A DNA stretch of 64,000 nt. Source: JABDFW01 sp035550215 (lineage in GTDB: Bacteria; Bacteroidota; Bacteroidia; Chitinophagales; Chitinophagaceae). Positions 50,573 through 59,332 of this stretch are shown here, piece after piece. Within the stretch, counting starts at the first letter, position 1, and every line of letters begins with the position of its first letter. The stretch lies in contig DASZPM010000004.1 of the NCBI GenBank assembly GCA_035550215.1, positions 124,001 to 188,000 of the forward strand. Reading direction: 5' to 3'. The notes beneath the pieces were generated by a model. The model was given only the letters and a program-made list of their open reading frames with translations. It ran no database searches and was not told the origin of the DNA. The position numbers and the translations under genes were made by a program.

Positions 50573-51424
50573 TTATCCCTTTGGATTTTCAAAGCGTATT
50601 TTCAGCCTGCCTGTTTGAACGCTGGTGCCTTTAGAAAAAGTAACCTGCATTGCCCTTCTAACAGCAATTTTGTCAATTTCAGGGTTACCGCTTGGCAAGT
50701 CGAGAACAGCGTTTGTAACTTTTCCATTTTCATCAACGGTAACCCTTACCAATACAGTTCCACCGTGAGAGTAAGAATCTTCAAAATGGAAATTACCTGC
50801 TACCCTTCTGCCTGAAAGGCCGTCGGTAATACTTACACCGCCATTGCCGGAATAGTTATTTGAATTGGGATTGCCGTTTGGATTGCCCTGATCTCCGTTA
50901 CCGTTAGAGATACCTTGATTGCGGACTTTATTAAAAGGATCTGAGTTATTGCCTCCTTCGCTTGTTTTCTTTAGCACCCCCATTTGCGCTTTGGGTTTTG
51001 GCGGTGAGGGTGGCGCCGACGTTATCACCTTAGGTTTTTTTGCCTTTACCGTATTATTGGTATTTTTTGGAGTTTTCTTTTCCGGTTTTGGGGACGTATT
51101 TACCGGGGTTGCATTTTCGTCGTTATTTGGAATTACCTCTGGCTGTGTTTCAGCTACTTGTTGCGCGGCAGGCGGAGGGTTATTCGTGGTTGCTTCAGCT
51201 TGTGACGGTTCACCAGGCAGTTGCGGCGCTACTGACCCTAAACCCTGGTCACTGTTACCAAGGTTCACCTCAACTCCTAAATCGGTCGGTTCGGGAGGTA
51301 ACTGGGGTAGTGTCCAGCTAATGAGGAAGAATACAAGGAAAATGGCTACCGTAATTGCCACTGTTATACCCGCGGCTTTTAAATTTTTGCTTTTTTCAAA
51401 CTTGCTTTCCGGTAAACTACTCAT
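50573..51424 (-). CDS. TonB-like energy transducer
   Basis: A 283-residue inner-membrane protein. A short cytoplasmic start is followed by one transmembrane helix (about 20-40), a long Pro/Asn/Lys-rich periplasmic spacer (about 45-185) and a C-terminal TonB-type domain (about 195-283: GGTVLVRVTVDENGKVTNAVL and DKIAVRRAMQVTFSKG). It could power TonB-dependent receptors such as the one at 10899. exbB and exbD are not adjacent. Its promoter core ends 6 bases before the ATG. Confidence 0.85.
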   Translation of the reverse strand: MSSLPESKFEKSKNLKAAGITVAITVAIFLVFFLISWTLPQLPPEPTDLGVEVNLGNSDQGLGSVAPQLPGEPSQAEATTNNPPPAAQQVAETQPEVIPNNDENATPVNTSPKPEKKTPKNTNNTVKAKKPKVITSAPPSPPKPKAQMGVLKKTSEGGNNSDPFNKVRNQGISNGNGDQGNPNGNPNSNNYSGNGGVSITDGLSGRRVAGNFHFEDSYSHGGTVLVRVTVDENGKVTNAVLDLPSGNPEIDKIAVRRAMQVTFSKGTSVQTGRLKIRFENPKG

Positions 51425-51429
51425 GACTA

Positions 51430-51437
51430 CAAATATA
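51430..51437 (-). promoter_or_regulatory. TonB-like gene promoter -7 element (TATATTTG), predicted leaderless start
   Basis: A full consensus match whose last base lies 6 bases before the ATG at 51424. Confidence 0.65.
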
Positions 51438-51631
51438 ACGGTAGAGTGAAATATTTAGTGTTATAGTGAAGCTAATCAACTAAAAAGAGAAATTTATAAT
51501 TTCCTTACTTTAACATTATGTTAACAAAAAAACAAAGACAATTTCTATGCTGCCGGATGTTTTAAATGGTTTCTTTTATATAATTGTTCGTTTAATTTTT
51601 TGGTTATAATAGTGGTACAAAAATAAAATTG

Positions 51632-51639
51632 TAATTTTG
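51632..51639 (+). promoter_or_regulatory. Promoter -7 element of the 84-codon gene (TAATTTTG)
   Basis: A full consensus match predicting a leader of about 55 bases. Confidence 0.5.
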
Positions 51640-51696
51640 TAACCCGTACCATTTTTCAACATTGGTTGAAACCAACTTAATGCCCTGGGGATTAAA

Positions 51697-51951
51697 ATGA
51701 TAAACCTGGACAACGTCTTGTTGCTTACGCAGATTACTTTTCCATTGATAGTAGTAGTTTTTGTTATTGCCTTTACGGTAGGGTTTCTAATAAAATTGCA
51801 GAAAGCCAGTAGTTCGTCAAAAACACTTGCTAAGTTGCAAAAAGAAAAGAACCTTAATAAAGACCGTATCACTGCTTTAAATGAAAGGCTTTCTATCCTC
51901 GAGAAGAATAGTTCCGGCACTGCGAAAGGTGAGCAGGATGAAAAAAAATAG
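51697..51951 (+). CDS. Small single-pass membrane protein with coiled coil
   Basis: An 84-residue protein that I cannot assign to a named family. One strong transmembrane helix (about 11-33: TFPLIVVVFVIAFTVGFLI) is followed by a basic, heptad-like helix (about 34-70) and a Gly/Glu/Lys tail. The topology suggests a short outside N-terminus and a cytoplasmic coiled coil. Support for coding comes from the consensus promoter upstream, its isolated position and sensible composition. It stands between the divergent tonB-like gene and the convergent aspartate kinase. Confidence 0.6.
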   Translation: MINLDNVLLLTQITFPLIVVVFVIAFTVGFLIKLQKASSSSKTLAKLQKEKNLNKDRITALNERLSILEKNSSGTAKGEQDEKK

Positions 51952-52018
51952 TCAGCTGGTTGATTTTCTATCAAATCGTTGTATAACCCGGCGCTGATCT
52001 ATTGCGGAATATCACATA

Positions 52019-53281
52019 TCACTTGTATAAAACCTGCACAGTTTCCCTGGTTTGTTGCTTTAAAACAATCTCCTTTTCCGTCGTCATTTTATCAAGCAAG
52101 CCTGCAGTAAAGTGACGAATTGTTAGTAAACTCAACCCTTTTTCAACTGCCACATCAAAAATTTCCGAAGCCTCTGCCGCAAGCTGCTCAATTTTTTCAG
52201 TTTTATCATCAAGGCATAATTGCAGGCTTATAGCACCGGTTTGTATAAGATTGGGTTTTATTTTTACCTGTGCAAAAATTTCGTATAGACGACTTATTGG
52301 CTTCTCACCAACAAAAGAAAAGTCCTGGCTATGCAAGTGCATTAATGCCTGGTATTTTTTAATGATAACGATCGGCGGAAGGTTTTTTGCTTTTTTCTTG
52401 GTAATTACAGTGCCGGGCAATGATGCGTCAAGAAAACACTTTACCTGCAACGGTATTCCTTTATTCTCCAGCGGTTTAATTGTTTTTGGATGAATAACCT
52501 GGGCCCCATAATAGGCCATTTCAATCACTTCATCAAAACTCAGTTCTCTTATAAATTGTGCATCGGCAAACTCTTTAGGGTCGGCGCTCATCACGCCTTC
52601 AACATCTTTCCAGATGGTAAGGCTTTCGGCATTTAAGAGATTTGCAAAAATAGCAGCGGTAAAATCACTTCCTTCGCGGCCTAGTGTTGTACTTTCATTT
52701 TCGTCTGTGCTGCCAATAAAGCCCTGCGTAACTATTATTTTGGTCTTGTCAAATGCGGGCACAATTAATTCGGCTGTTTTTTTAGCCGTATAACTCCAGT
52801 TAATGCCGGCGTCCCTGAAATTGTCATCGGTTCGCAACACGTCCCGCACATCTATCCACGTATTGTTAACCTTACATTCATTTAAGTAGAAGCTTATAAT
52901 GCAGGTACTTAAAAGCTCCCCGCAACAAACTACCTGGTCATAATAATAGTCATAGGGTTTTACAGGCTTGTCGTGCAGCAGCCATTCAACCTCTGTAAAA
53001 AAGTTATTTAATTCAGCAATACAGGCATTAAAATGGGTCACCAGCAGGTATTTCGCCGTAGTTAAATGTTGATTTTTAATTACTTCAAACAGACGCAAAG
53101 CATCCTCCTTATTGCCGGCGTAAAATGCCTCTGCCACTTTTTCCAGCGCGTTAGTTGTTTTGCCCATCGCCGAAATAATAATCATCAGCTCATCGCCGGG
53201 GTAAAAACTTATGATGTTTTTCATATTTTCAATCCGCTCTATGCTGTTAACGCTCGCACCGCCAAACTTGAAAACTTTCAT
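52019..53281 (-). CDS. Aspartate kinase (monofunctional)
   Basis: A 420-residue kinase that phosphorylates aspartate, first step toward lysine, threonine and methionine. The N-terminal amino-acid kinase domain has VFKFGGASV, IISAMGKTTNALE, TQGFIGSTDENESTTLGREGSDFTAAIFA and KDVEGVMSADPKEF. The C-terminal third contains ACT-like regulatory segments (about 310-410), so feedback control by an amino acid is likely. No fused homoserine dehydrogenase is present. It is transcribed alone. Confidence 0.94.
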   Translation of the reverse strand: MKVFKFGGASVNSIERIENMKNIISFYPGDELMIIISAMGKTTNALEKVAEAFYAGNKEDALRLFEVIKNQHLTTAKYLLVTHFNACIAELNNFFTEVEWLLHDKPVKPYDYYYDQVVCCGELLSTCIISFYLNECKVNNTWIDVRDVLRTDDNFRDAGINWSYTAKKTAELIVPAFDKTKIIVTQGFIGSTDENESTTLGREGSDFTAAIFANLLNAESLTIWKDVEGVMSADPKEFADAQFIRELSFDEVIEMAYYGAQVIHPKTIKPLENKGIPLQVKCFLDASLPGTVITKKKAKNLPPIVIIKKYQALMHLHSQDFSFVGEKPISRLYEIFAQVKIKPNLIQTGAISLQLCLDDKTEKIEQLAAEASEIFDVAVEKGLSLLTIRHFTAGLLDKMTTEKEIVLKQQTRETVQVLYK

Positions 53282-53304
53282 AATGCAACACTTTAATATG
53301 GTAA

Positions 53305-53312
53305 CAAATATA
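53305..53312 (-). promoter_or_regulatory. Aspartate kinase promoter -7 element (TATATTTG)
   Basis: A full consensus match 24 bases before the ATG, giving a leader of about 20 bases. Confidence 0.6.
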
Positions 53313-53449
53313 GGCGAGTAATAGATTGTTTTTGCCGAAGCCGGCCTGTTTTATACTGCTATAACCACGTATAAACGTTTTAAAAATCAAACCTGAGATA
53401 TTTCTGGTATGAAACTTGAATAATGGTATAATACTTAAAGTAATTTTCT

Positions 53450-53962
53450 ATGAAGGCATATAAATCTCTTTACCCTTTAGTATTTCTCTTATTCGTTTTA
53501 TCAATCTCCTCCTGTCATCGTAAAACAATACCGGCATCATCGGGTAGCGAAGGCAAAACGCACAGCAACGGGCAGATTGATTTGAGAAATATGGAGAATG
53601 ATATTTTGGTGTATGTAAACGAACACCGTAGGGCCGTAGGTTTGCATGACCTGCAAATGCTAAATGTTGCTTCGGTTGAAGCTGCGAAACATAGCGCAGA
53701 TATGGCAACGCGCCGTGTACCATTTGGCCATTCCGGTTTTCAAAACCGGGTTTCAATTATTTCACGGTCCCTGGGTTCTGTGTCAGCAGCGGCTGAAAAT
53801 GTCGCGGATGGAAAGCTTACCGCAAGGCAGGTAGTTGATGGTTGGTTGCACAGCCCCGGTCATAAGAAAAATATGGAAGGCAATTATTCGCTAACGGGCA
53901 TTGGCATTGCTACTGACGCTGGCGGGGTAATTTATTTTACACAGATTTTTGTACGTAAGTAA
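53450..53962 (+). CDS. CAP-domain (SCP/PR-1) lipoprotein
   Basis: A 170-residue lipoprotein with lipobox LSISSC (Cys23). The CAP domain (about 48-170) shows VNEHRRAVGLHDLQMLNVASVEAAKHSADMA, FGHSGFQNRV, AAENVADGKLTARQVVDGWLHSPGHKKNMEG and the final ITYFTQIF-like IYFTQIFV strand. The His and Glu of the CAP cavity are present. Bacterial CAP proteins bind lipids or cell-wall material; the exact role is unknown. Confidence 0.88.
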   Translation: MKAYKSLYPLVFLLFVLSISSCHRKTIPASSGSEGKTHSNGQIDLRNMENDILVYVNEHRRAVGLHDLQMLNVASVEAAKHSADMATRRVPFGHSGFQNRVSIISRSLGSVSAAAENVADGKLTARQVVDGWLHSPGHKKNMEGNYSLTGIGIATDAGGVIYFTQIFVRK

Positions 53963-54068
53963 TTATTTTATCTGGTATAATGTCTTTAAAATAGTGATTT
54001 TCCAAACTGCTTTTCCCCTGTTCAACAGTTAACTTGCATTACTACCGGCAAGGTTTAATAACTGTTGT

Positions 54069-54521
54069 ATGATTGAAATAATTGATTACGAAGACAGGTA
54101 TCATGAAGATTTCAGGCAATTGAACCTGGAATGGCTTGAAAAGTACCAGCTTATTGAAGAACATGACTTTGAAGTATTAAATAACCCGCTGGAAATAATA
54201 GCAGGCGGAGGATGTATATTTTTGGCCAGGCTGAATAAAGCCATTATAGGTACTGCTGCATTGGTAAAAATGACAGAAGGTATATATGAGCTGGTAAAAA
54301 TGACGGTGACCCCGCACATGCGTGGAGCCGGCATTGGTAAAATATTAATAGAGCATTGCATTGAAAAGGCAAAGCAACTAAATGCTGAAAAAATAATTTT
54401 ATACTCCAGTACCAAACTTCAGACAGCGGTAATGATGTATGAAAAATATGGGTTTAAACATATTCCGCTTATTAACAGCCCGTTTATTACCGCCGATATA
54501 AAAATGCAGTTATCTTTATAG
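54069..54521 (+). CDS. GNAT-family N-acetyltransferase
   Basis: A 150-residue acetyltransferase. The acetyl-CoA-binding motif A is MTVTPHMRGAGIGKILIEHCIEKAK (the Q/RxxGxG/A form is RGAGIG), followed by IILYSSTKLQTAVMMYEKYGFKHI. Substrate unknown. The ABC ATPase gene begins 8 bases downstream, so the two are probably co-transcribed. Confidence 0.9.
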   Translation: MIEIIDYEDRYHEDFRQLNLEWLEKYQLIEEHDFEVLNNPLEIIAGGGCIFLARLNKAIIGTAALVKMTEGIYELVKMTVTPHMRGAGIGKILIEHCIEKAKQLNAEKIILYSSTKLQTAVMMYEKYGFKHIPLINSPFITADIKMQLSL

Positions 54522-54528
54522 CCTAATA

Positions 54529-55296
54529 ATGGTTATGGAGAAGATAATTATATCGGTAAAAAACCTTGTAAAAAAATATGGCAAACTCGATGCCGTAAAG
54601 GGAATAAATTTTGATGTTTACGAGGGTGAAATATTTGGGTTATTAGGCCCCAATGGCGCAGGAAAATCTACTACGCTGGAGATTATAGAAACTTTACGCG
54701 ATAAAACAAGCGGCGAAGTTACGGTTGATGGGCTGGACCTTGATAAGTACCCAAACGAGATAAAGAAAATTATAGGTGTGCAGCTGCAAACATCCGGCTA
54801 TTACCCAAATTTGAACCTGGTTGAACTGCTGCAGTTGTTTGCAGGCTTGTATAATAAAAAGATAGAACCCCTGAAATTGCTTGAAACAGTTAACCTGACT
54901 GATAAAGCTAAAAGTAAGTTTAAAGAGTTGAGCGGCGGCCAAAAACAGCGATTCTCTATTGCTACTACGCTTATCAATACCCCTAAAATTATTTTTCTTG
55001 ATGAACCAACTACGGGTTTAGACCCGCAGGCAAGGAGAAATTTGTGGGACCTTATAAGAGAAATAAGGCAGAAGGGGACAACTGTAATTATAACCACACA
55101 TTATATGGATGAAGCGGAAATTTTGTGTGACAGGGTGGCTATTATAGATGCCGGCCAAATAATTTCACTTGCATCTCCCGATAAATTAATCGATGACCTT
55201 GTTGCCACTGGCTTCGAAAGACCACGGGAGGTAAAAAAGGCTAACCTGGAAGATGTGTTTATTAACCTAACAGGTAAAAATTTACGCGAGGATTAA
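54529..55296 (+). CDS. ABC transporter ATP-binding protein (ABC-2/CcmA type)
   Basis: A 255-residue ATPase. Walker A GPNGAGKST (40-48), Q-loop in VQLQTSGYYP, signature LSGGQKQR (134-141), Walker B IIFLDEP (154-160) and the switch His in TTHYMDEAE are all intact. The family drives export with an ABC-2 permease, but no membrane subunit follows or precedes it; the next gene is a soluble transferase. The C-terminus ends NLEDVFINLTGKNLRED, typical of exporter ATPases. A start at the second Met (54535) is also possible. Confidence 0.92.
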   Translation: MVMEKIIISVKNLVKKYGKLDAVKGINFDVYEGEIFGLLGPNGAGKSTTLEIIETLRDKTSGEVTVDGLDLDKYPNEIKKIIGVQLQTSGYYPNLNLVELLQLFAGLYNKKIEPLKLLETVNLTDKAKSKFKELSGGQKQRFSIATTLINTPKIIFLDEPTTGLDPQARRNLWDLIREIRQKGTTVIITTHYMDEAEILCDRVAIIDAGQIISLASPDKLIDDLVATGFERPREVKKANLEDVFINLTGKNLRED

Positions 55297-55328
55297 TATT
55301 TCCCATTCATCATAATATATAAACTGCT

Positions 55329-55856
55329 ATGCCGGAAGATTTTCAATACCCCATAGGAAAGTATGACGCAAAACCCTATTCTATAAAACAAAAAGAGCAA
55401 TGGCTTGCGGACCTTAAGTTTTTACCCAATGAACTTGAATTAGCCATACAAAATTTAGACCGGCATCAATTAGATACCCCTTACCGTGAGGGTGGTTGGC
55501 GTGTACAGCAACTGGTGCACCATATTGCTGACAGCCACATAAATGCTTATGTCCGGTTCAAGTTAGGCATTACGGAAAACAACCCGCCTATAAAGCCTTA
55601 CGAAGAAAAGGATTGGGCCAATCTTGCTGATGTTGATGTTTTGCCTGTAAATGTTTCTATTACGTTGCTATATGCGCTTCACCAACGCTGGGTAGCAGCT
55701 ATTGAAGGCCTAAGTGATGAACAATGGCAGCGTACGGTGTACCACCCTGAACATAAGCGTGAAATGACGCTTTGGCATCTATTGGGTATGTATGCGTGGC
55801 ATGGCAAACACCATGTAAGACATATAACTGCTCTGCGGGACCGGATGGGATGGTGA
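55329..55856 (+). CDS. YfiT/DinB-family bacillithiol transferase-like protein
   Basis: A 175-residue four-helix metal protein of the YfiT group. The metal-binding His positions match B. subtilis YfiT at a constant offset: His65 (VHHIADSH), His158 and His162 (YAWHGKHHVRH). GGWRVQQLVHHIADSH is the family signature. Such proteins move bacillithiol onto electrophiles and toxins. Presence of bshA at 28095 makes this reading consistent. Confidence 0.88.
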   Translation: MPEDFQYPIGKYDAKPYSIKQKEQWLADLKFLPNELELAIQNLDRHQLDTPYREGGWRVQQLVHHIADSHINAYVRFKLGITENNPPIKPYEEKDWANLADVDVLPVNVSITLLYALHQRWVAAIEGLSDEQWQRTVYHPEHKREMTLWHLLGMYAWHGKHHVRHITALRDRMGW

Positions 55857-55968
55857 GCATATCTAATTGGCAAGAACAAATTATGCCTTTGAAACATTAA
55901 AGGCACAGAATTTGACTTTAGTAAAATGTAAGTAACATCCTCATTTTAAATACTCATCAGAGCAGGGC

Positions 55969-56523
55969 ATGAAATGGAAAACACTCTCGTCAGAATATGT
56001 TTATAAAGATAACTGGTTTACCGCCCGCAGAGATACTTGCGAAAGGCCTGACGGTAAAATTGTAGAAAAGTATTATGTGCTTGAATTTCCCGAATGGGCA
56101 ACAGCACTTGCAATAACCGAAGAGGGCAAAATATTAATGGTAAAACAATACAGGCACGCTTTGGGCGAGGAATGTATTGAGTTGCCGGGCGGCTGTATTG
56201 ACAGTACAGACACCACTTATGAAGACGGAATCCGGCGTGAGTTACTGGAGGAAACAGGTTATTCTTTTGAAACGGTACACTATCTTGGCAAAACATCCCC
56301 TAACCCTTCAACCAACAATAACCTCATGCACATGTTTATTGCAACCGGCGGAAGAAAAGTACAGGAACAAAAGCTTGATGAAAATGAAGAAATTGAAGTA
56401 AATGAAATAACTTTTGAAGAGCTTAAAGAATTGATTGAAGAAAAGCGTATTGTACAGTCTATGCACATGACGACAATATTTTACGCACTACGCTACCTTG
56501 ACAAATTGAATTATACTGGTTAA
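55969..56523 (+). CDS. NUDIX hydrolase (ADP-ribose pyrophosphatase-like)
   Basis: A 184-residue NUDIX protein. The N-terminal strand region leads to LMVKQYRHALGEECIELPGG, as in ADP-sugar pyrophosphatases. The NUDIX box is GGCIDSTDTTYEDGIRREL followed by LEETGY. It has one extra residue between the glycines and REL, and Asp in place of the usual early Glu. The metal-binding REL-EE core is intact. Substrate is probably a nucleoside diphosphate sugar. It converges with the next gene with a 1-base gap. Confidence 0.88.
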   Translation: MKWKTLSSEYVYKDNWFTARRDTCERPDGKIVEKYYVLEFPEWATALAITEEGKILMVKQYRHALGEECIELPGGCIDSTDTTYEDGIRRELLEETGYSFETVHYLGKTSPNPSTNNNLMHMFIATGGRKVQEQKLDENEEIEVNEITFEELKELIEEKRIVQSMHMTTIFYALRYLDKLNYTG

Positions 56524-56524
56524 A

Positions 56525-59332
56525 CTACCTTTTTCCCTTAATGATAATTTTCTTGGCTCGCACAACAAGATTGCCATTGAAATCAGTTCCTTCAACTATT
56601 AAAGTATATGTAGCAGCCCTGTCCGCCGCGTAAAAAGACACGGTTGCTTTGCCTGACGAATCTGTTATGATATTTGGTGCCCAGTAGATAGTGGACCGCA
56701 GGTCTGCGGAGTGATCGCTGGTATCTTTTACTGCATAGTGCGGACTATAAAATTTTGCAGGCCAGCTAAAAGGTGTTGACTTGTACAGGTAAGTGCCTGG
56801 GGTTATTTTCATGTAAGGCCCTTTGCCACCCCGGGTAGTAACTTCAATATATGCCCAGGTAAACCCCGCAGCTACATTATCATCCTTGTGATAGCGGATG
56901 TTATACGCTGCGTTATACTTTGAAGAGTAGCTTATTTCTATGCCCTTAATGTCTTCGGCAGTGTAATAATCCAGGTATGCCTTTAAAAATTGCATGTGCC
57001 TGTTTCGGGGCTCAATAGCTGGGTCCCCTTCAAACGGAATATAATCGTTGTCTACGTTAATACCATCAATTACCAGTACCACCTGTTTTTCCTGTATAAG
57101 ATATTCAGGTCTGCTGGCAAAAATATCATGCGTAATGCCTAACGGTGGAAATAATCCTTCATGAAAACCAGGCAACTTCTCCTGCAGTAGGTCAAGCAGG
57201 GTTTTTTTGCCTGTCTTTTCCATGTCTGCTTCATCTAACACAATGTCTGCATTGCCGCTGCCATTAAGATTGAATGAACCATCTACCTTTTTCTTCGCTA
57301 CGACTATCACCGGTGCCAGCGTCATCCCTTCTAATAATTTCTTGTCAATTTCTTGTTTTACCTGTGCGAGTGTAATCGTCGTGCTGTCAATATTTACATA
57401 CCACGGCATAATTACAGGTACTTTAGGTGAAATAAATTCAGGGGGCTTAACATCATCAACAGTAATACCTGCATTAAAGCTTTTCCCCTGTTTATTTCTT
57501 GCCTGTATAAAAAATACGGGGGTGTCAATTAAAGGAAAACGATGAAAGATAAATCTCCCTGCTGCATCGGTTATTGTATCCTTGAACATTACAGGCTTTT
57601 GTGAGATAAGCCCTATATGTGCCCCAGCTATTTTTTTATTTAATACATTCGAAACTCTGCCTTTTACCATAAACTCATGCTCCGCTTCGTAAGATGGTGC
57701 AACCGGCTGAAAGATTTTATCCCATGAATAACCAATCCATCCCTGCGTTAATAATAAATTGTCTAAGGCTTCCCCGGCTATACTGTCATGGTTATAAAAA
57801 TAAAACCCAGGGTCTTCTATGTAACCTTTTAGGTCGGATGACAGCAATATTTGAGAAATAATATTTTGCCCGGCAGAATCACTTTTTACCTGTGTATCGT
57901 CTGTTACCGCAATTGAGAGATTGCCATTAATACCTGCTCCGTTATTGTCGGTAAATGACAATAAAACAGCGATGCTGTCTCCTGGTGCATAAGACAAGCT
58001 GTCTGTAGAAATGTTAAATAACACGCTGTCTTTTGCTGCTATAAAAGCTAACCGCTGGCTTAGCGGGTTAAAGCCGTTCAATATGCTGAACTCTGCTATC
58101 CCTTCAGCAAATAAGGTTTTAGGTATTTTCTTTGTAATAGTATTGTTGATTTTAAAGTTTAAGCCCGCGCCATAACAAATAACATTTCTGGAGCGGGCAA
58201 CCAGCCAAAGATTAGGTACATTGTCTTCAAACCCCGGCGTAACGGCAATCGTCAAGCGCAATGAATCGCTATGGTAACTATTTTCTACATGTAATGTTAT
58301 CCCTGTTTGTTTTACTGCCGGTAGGGGAAAATGAAGCTCCTGGCCGTTTGGCAGTGTAACTACTGCTGAATAATGTTCATTTGCTGCCGGCAACATATCA
58401 AAACAGCCCATGCCTTTACGCAATGATTGAAAAGAGGCGACCTGTTTTTTTTCGCTGTTGATAATTATCCCCTTTACATTTTTACCTATGCCATCCTCTC
58501 CAATTGCTTTGAAACCCACATGTGCCGGAAGCCCGGCAACCAGGTAACCTCCTTCAGGCATAAATTGCAGGTCAGTATTTTCAGGGCGATTAAATACAAC
58601 AGGTAAAACAACTTTATTGCCGGTATTTTTCTCAAGGGCTGTAAGCATTACCTGTTGTGGATTGGCTGGTAAAGTAAAATTAATATCTGCAATACCACCC
58701 TTTGTTGTAGTAATGCCGGCCTTTAAAATAGTTTTCTTTCCCGTTGCTACGGATAACTCCAAAGGTTCAGCCGCCAATGGTTGTTTATTAAGGTGGCTGA
58801 ATTTTAGTAATGCTCTAATGGAATCGTTATTGCTAACGGTGAGTACCTGTGTTTGCATGTTTACAAGCAGACTGTTTTCTGCTGTCCCTGCAATATAAAA
58901 GTGATGAAAGAAGAAATAATCATCACCAAAATTCCGAAGCCAGTTAGTATAGGCGCGCAGTGTATAATTACCTTCTTTAAAATTGTCCCTGCTAAGGGCG
59001 ATATTGCCCCATGTTACACCAGCCGCTACAGGCAGGCGGTATTGCGCAACGACCTTGTTTTCGTCGTTTGCTATATCAACATATAAAATACCGCTTTGAG
59101 CCGATGGCGTTAAATAGGCTGCGTCAAAAAGATATGTCTTAAACCAGGCTGTATCGCCTATGGTATAAGTTGATTTGTCAAATTGAATGAAAATTTTTTC
59201 CCGAGGCATTTGTTCCCGCGCACTGTCAACAGCGGATTGAATAGTAACAAATACAGAAGGCGGCCTTTGGGCGGCACCGGTGGTATACCAGCAAATAAAT
59301 ACCGGCAATATAATTTTGTGAATTAACCTCAT
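56525..59332 (-). CDS. Macroglobulin-like/plug-domain surface protein (paralog B)
   Basis: A 935-residue exported protein with a signal peptide (about 1-21, TGAAQ). An MG2-like macroglobulin domain (about 42-150: EKIFIQFDKSTYTIGDTAWFKTYLFD) is followed by further beta domains and a carboxypeptidase-regulatory-like domain (about 555-630). A TonB-receptor plug-like domain comes at about 690-830 (ADIVLDEADMEKTGKKTLLDLL, VVLVIDGINV, AEDIKGIEISYSSKYN). It ends with an A2M-like segment STIYWAPNIITDSSGKATVSF. There is no C-terminal beta-barrel. It overlaps the upstream paralog by 4 bases. Function unknown. Confidence 0.8.
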   Translation of the reverse strand: MRLIHKIILPVFICWYTTGAAQRPPSVFVTIQSAVDSAREQMPREKIFIQFDKSTYTIGDTAWFKTYLFDAAYLTPSAQSGILYVDIANDENKVVAQYRLPVAAGVTWGNIALSRDNFKEGNYTLRAYTNWLRNFGDDYFFFHHFYIAGTAENSLLVNMQTQVLTVSNNDSIRALLKFSHLNKQPLAAEPLELSVATGKKTILKAGITTTKGGIADINFTLPANPQQVMLTALEKNTGNKVVLPVVFNRPENTDLQFMPEGGYLVAGLPAHVGFKAIGEDGIGKNVKGIIINSEKKQVASFQSLRKGMGCFDMLPAANEHYSAVVTLPNGQELHFPLPAVKQTGITLHVENSYHSDSLRLTIAVTPGFEDNVPNLWLVARSRNVICYGAGLNFKINNTITKKIPKTLFAEGIAEFSILNGFNPLSQRLAFIAAKDSVLFNISTDSLSYAPGDSIAVLLSFTDNNGAGINGNLSIAVTDDTQVKSDSAGQNIISQILLSSDLKGYIEDPGFYFYNHDSIAGEALDNLLLTQGWIGYSWDKIFQPVAPSYEAEHEFMVKGRVSNVLNKKIAGAHIGLISQKPVMFKDTITDAAGRFIFHRFPLIDTPVFFIQARNKQGKSFNAGITVDDVKPPEFISPKVPVIMPWYVNIDSTTITLAQVKQEIDKKLLEGMTLAPVIVVAKKKVDGSFNLNGSGNADIVLDEADMEKTGKKTLLDLLQEKLPGFHEGLFPPLGITHDIFASRPEYLIQEKQVVLVIDGINVDNDYIPFEGDPAIEPRNRHMQFLKAYLDYYTAEDIKGIEISYSSKYNAAYNIRYHKDDNVAAGFTWAYIEVTTRGGKGPYMKITPGTYLYKSTPFSWPAKFYSPHYAVKDTSDHSADLRSTIYWAPNIITDSSGKATVSFYAADRAATYTLIVEGTDFNGNLVVRAKKIIIKGKR

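Noticed and set aside
55969..56523. NUDIX gene as a degenerate, inactive copy because of its unusual box
   Set aside because: The catalytic REL-EE core is intact and the extra residue sits in a loop, so an active enzyme remains likely.
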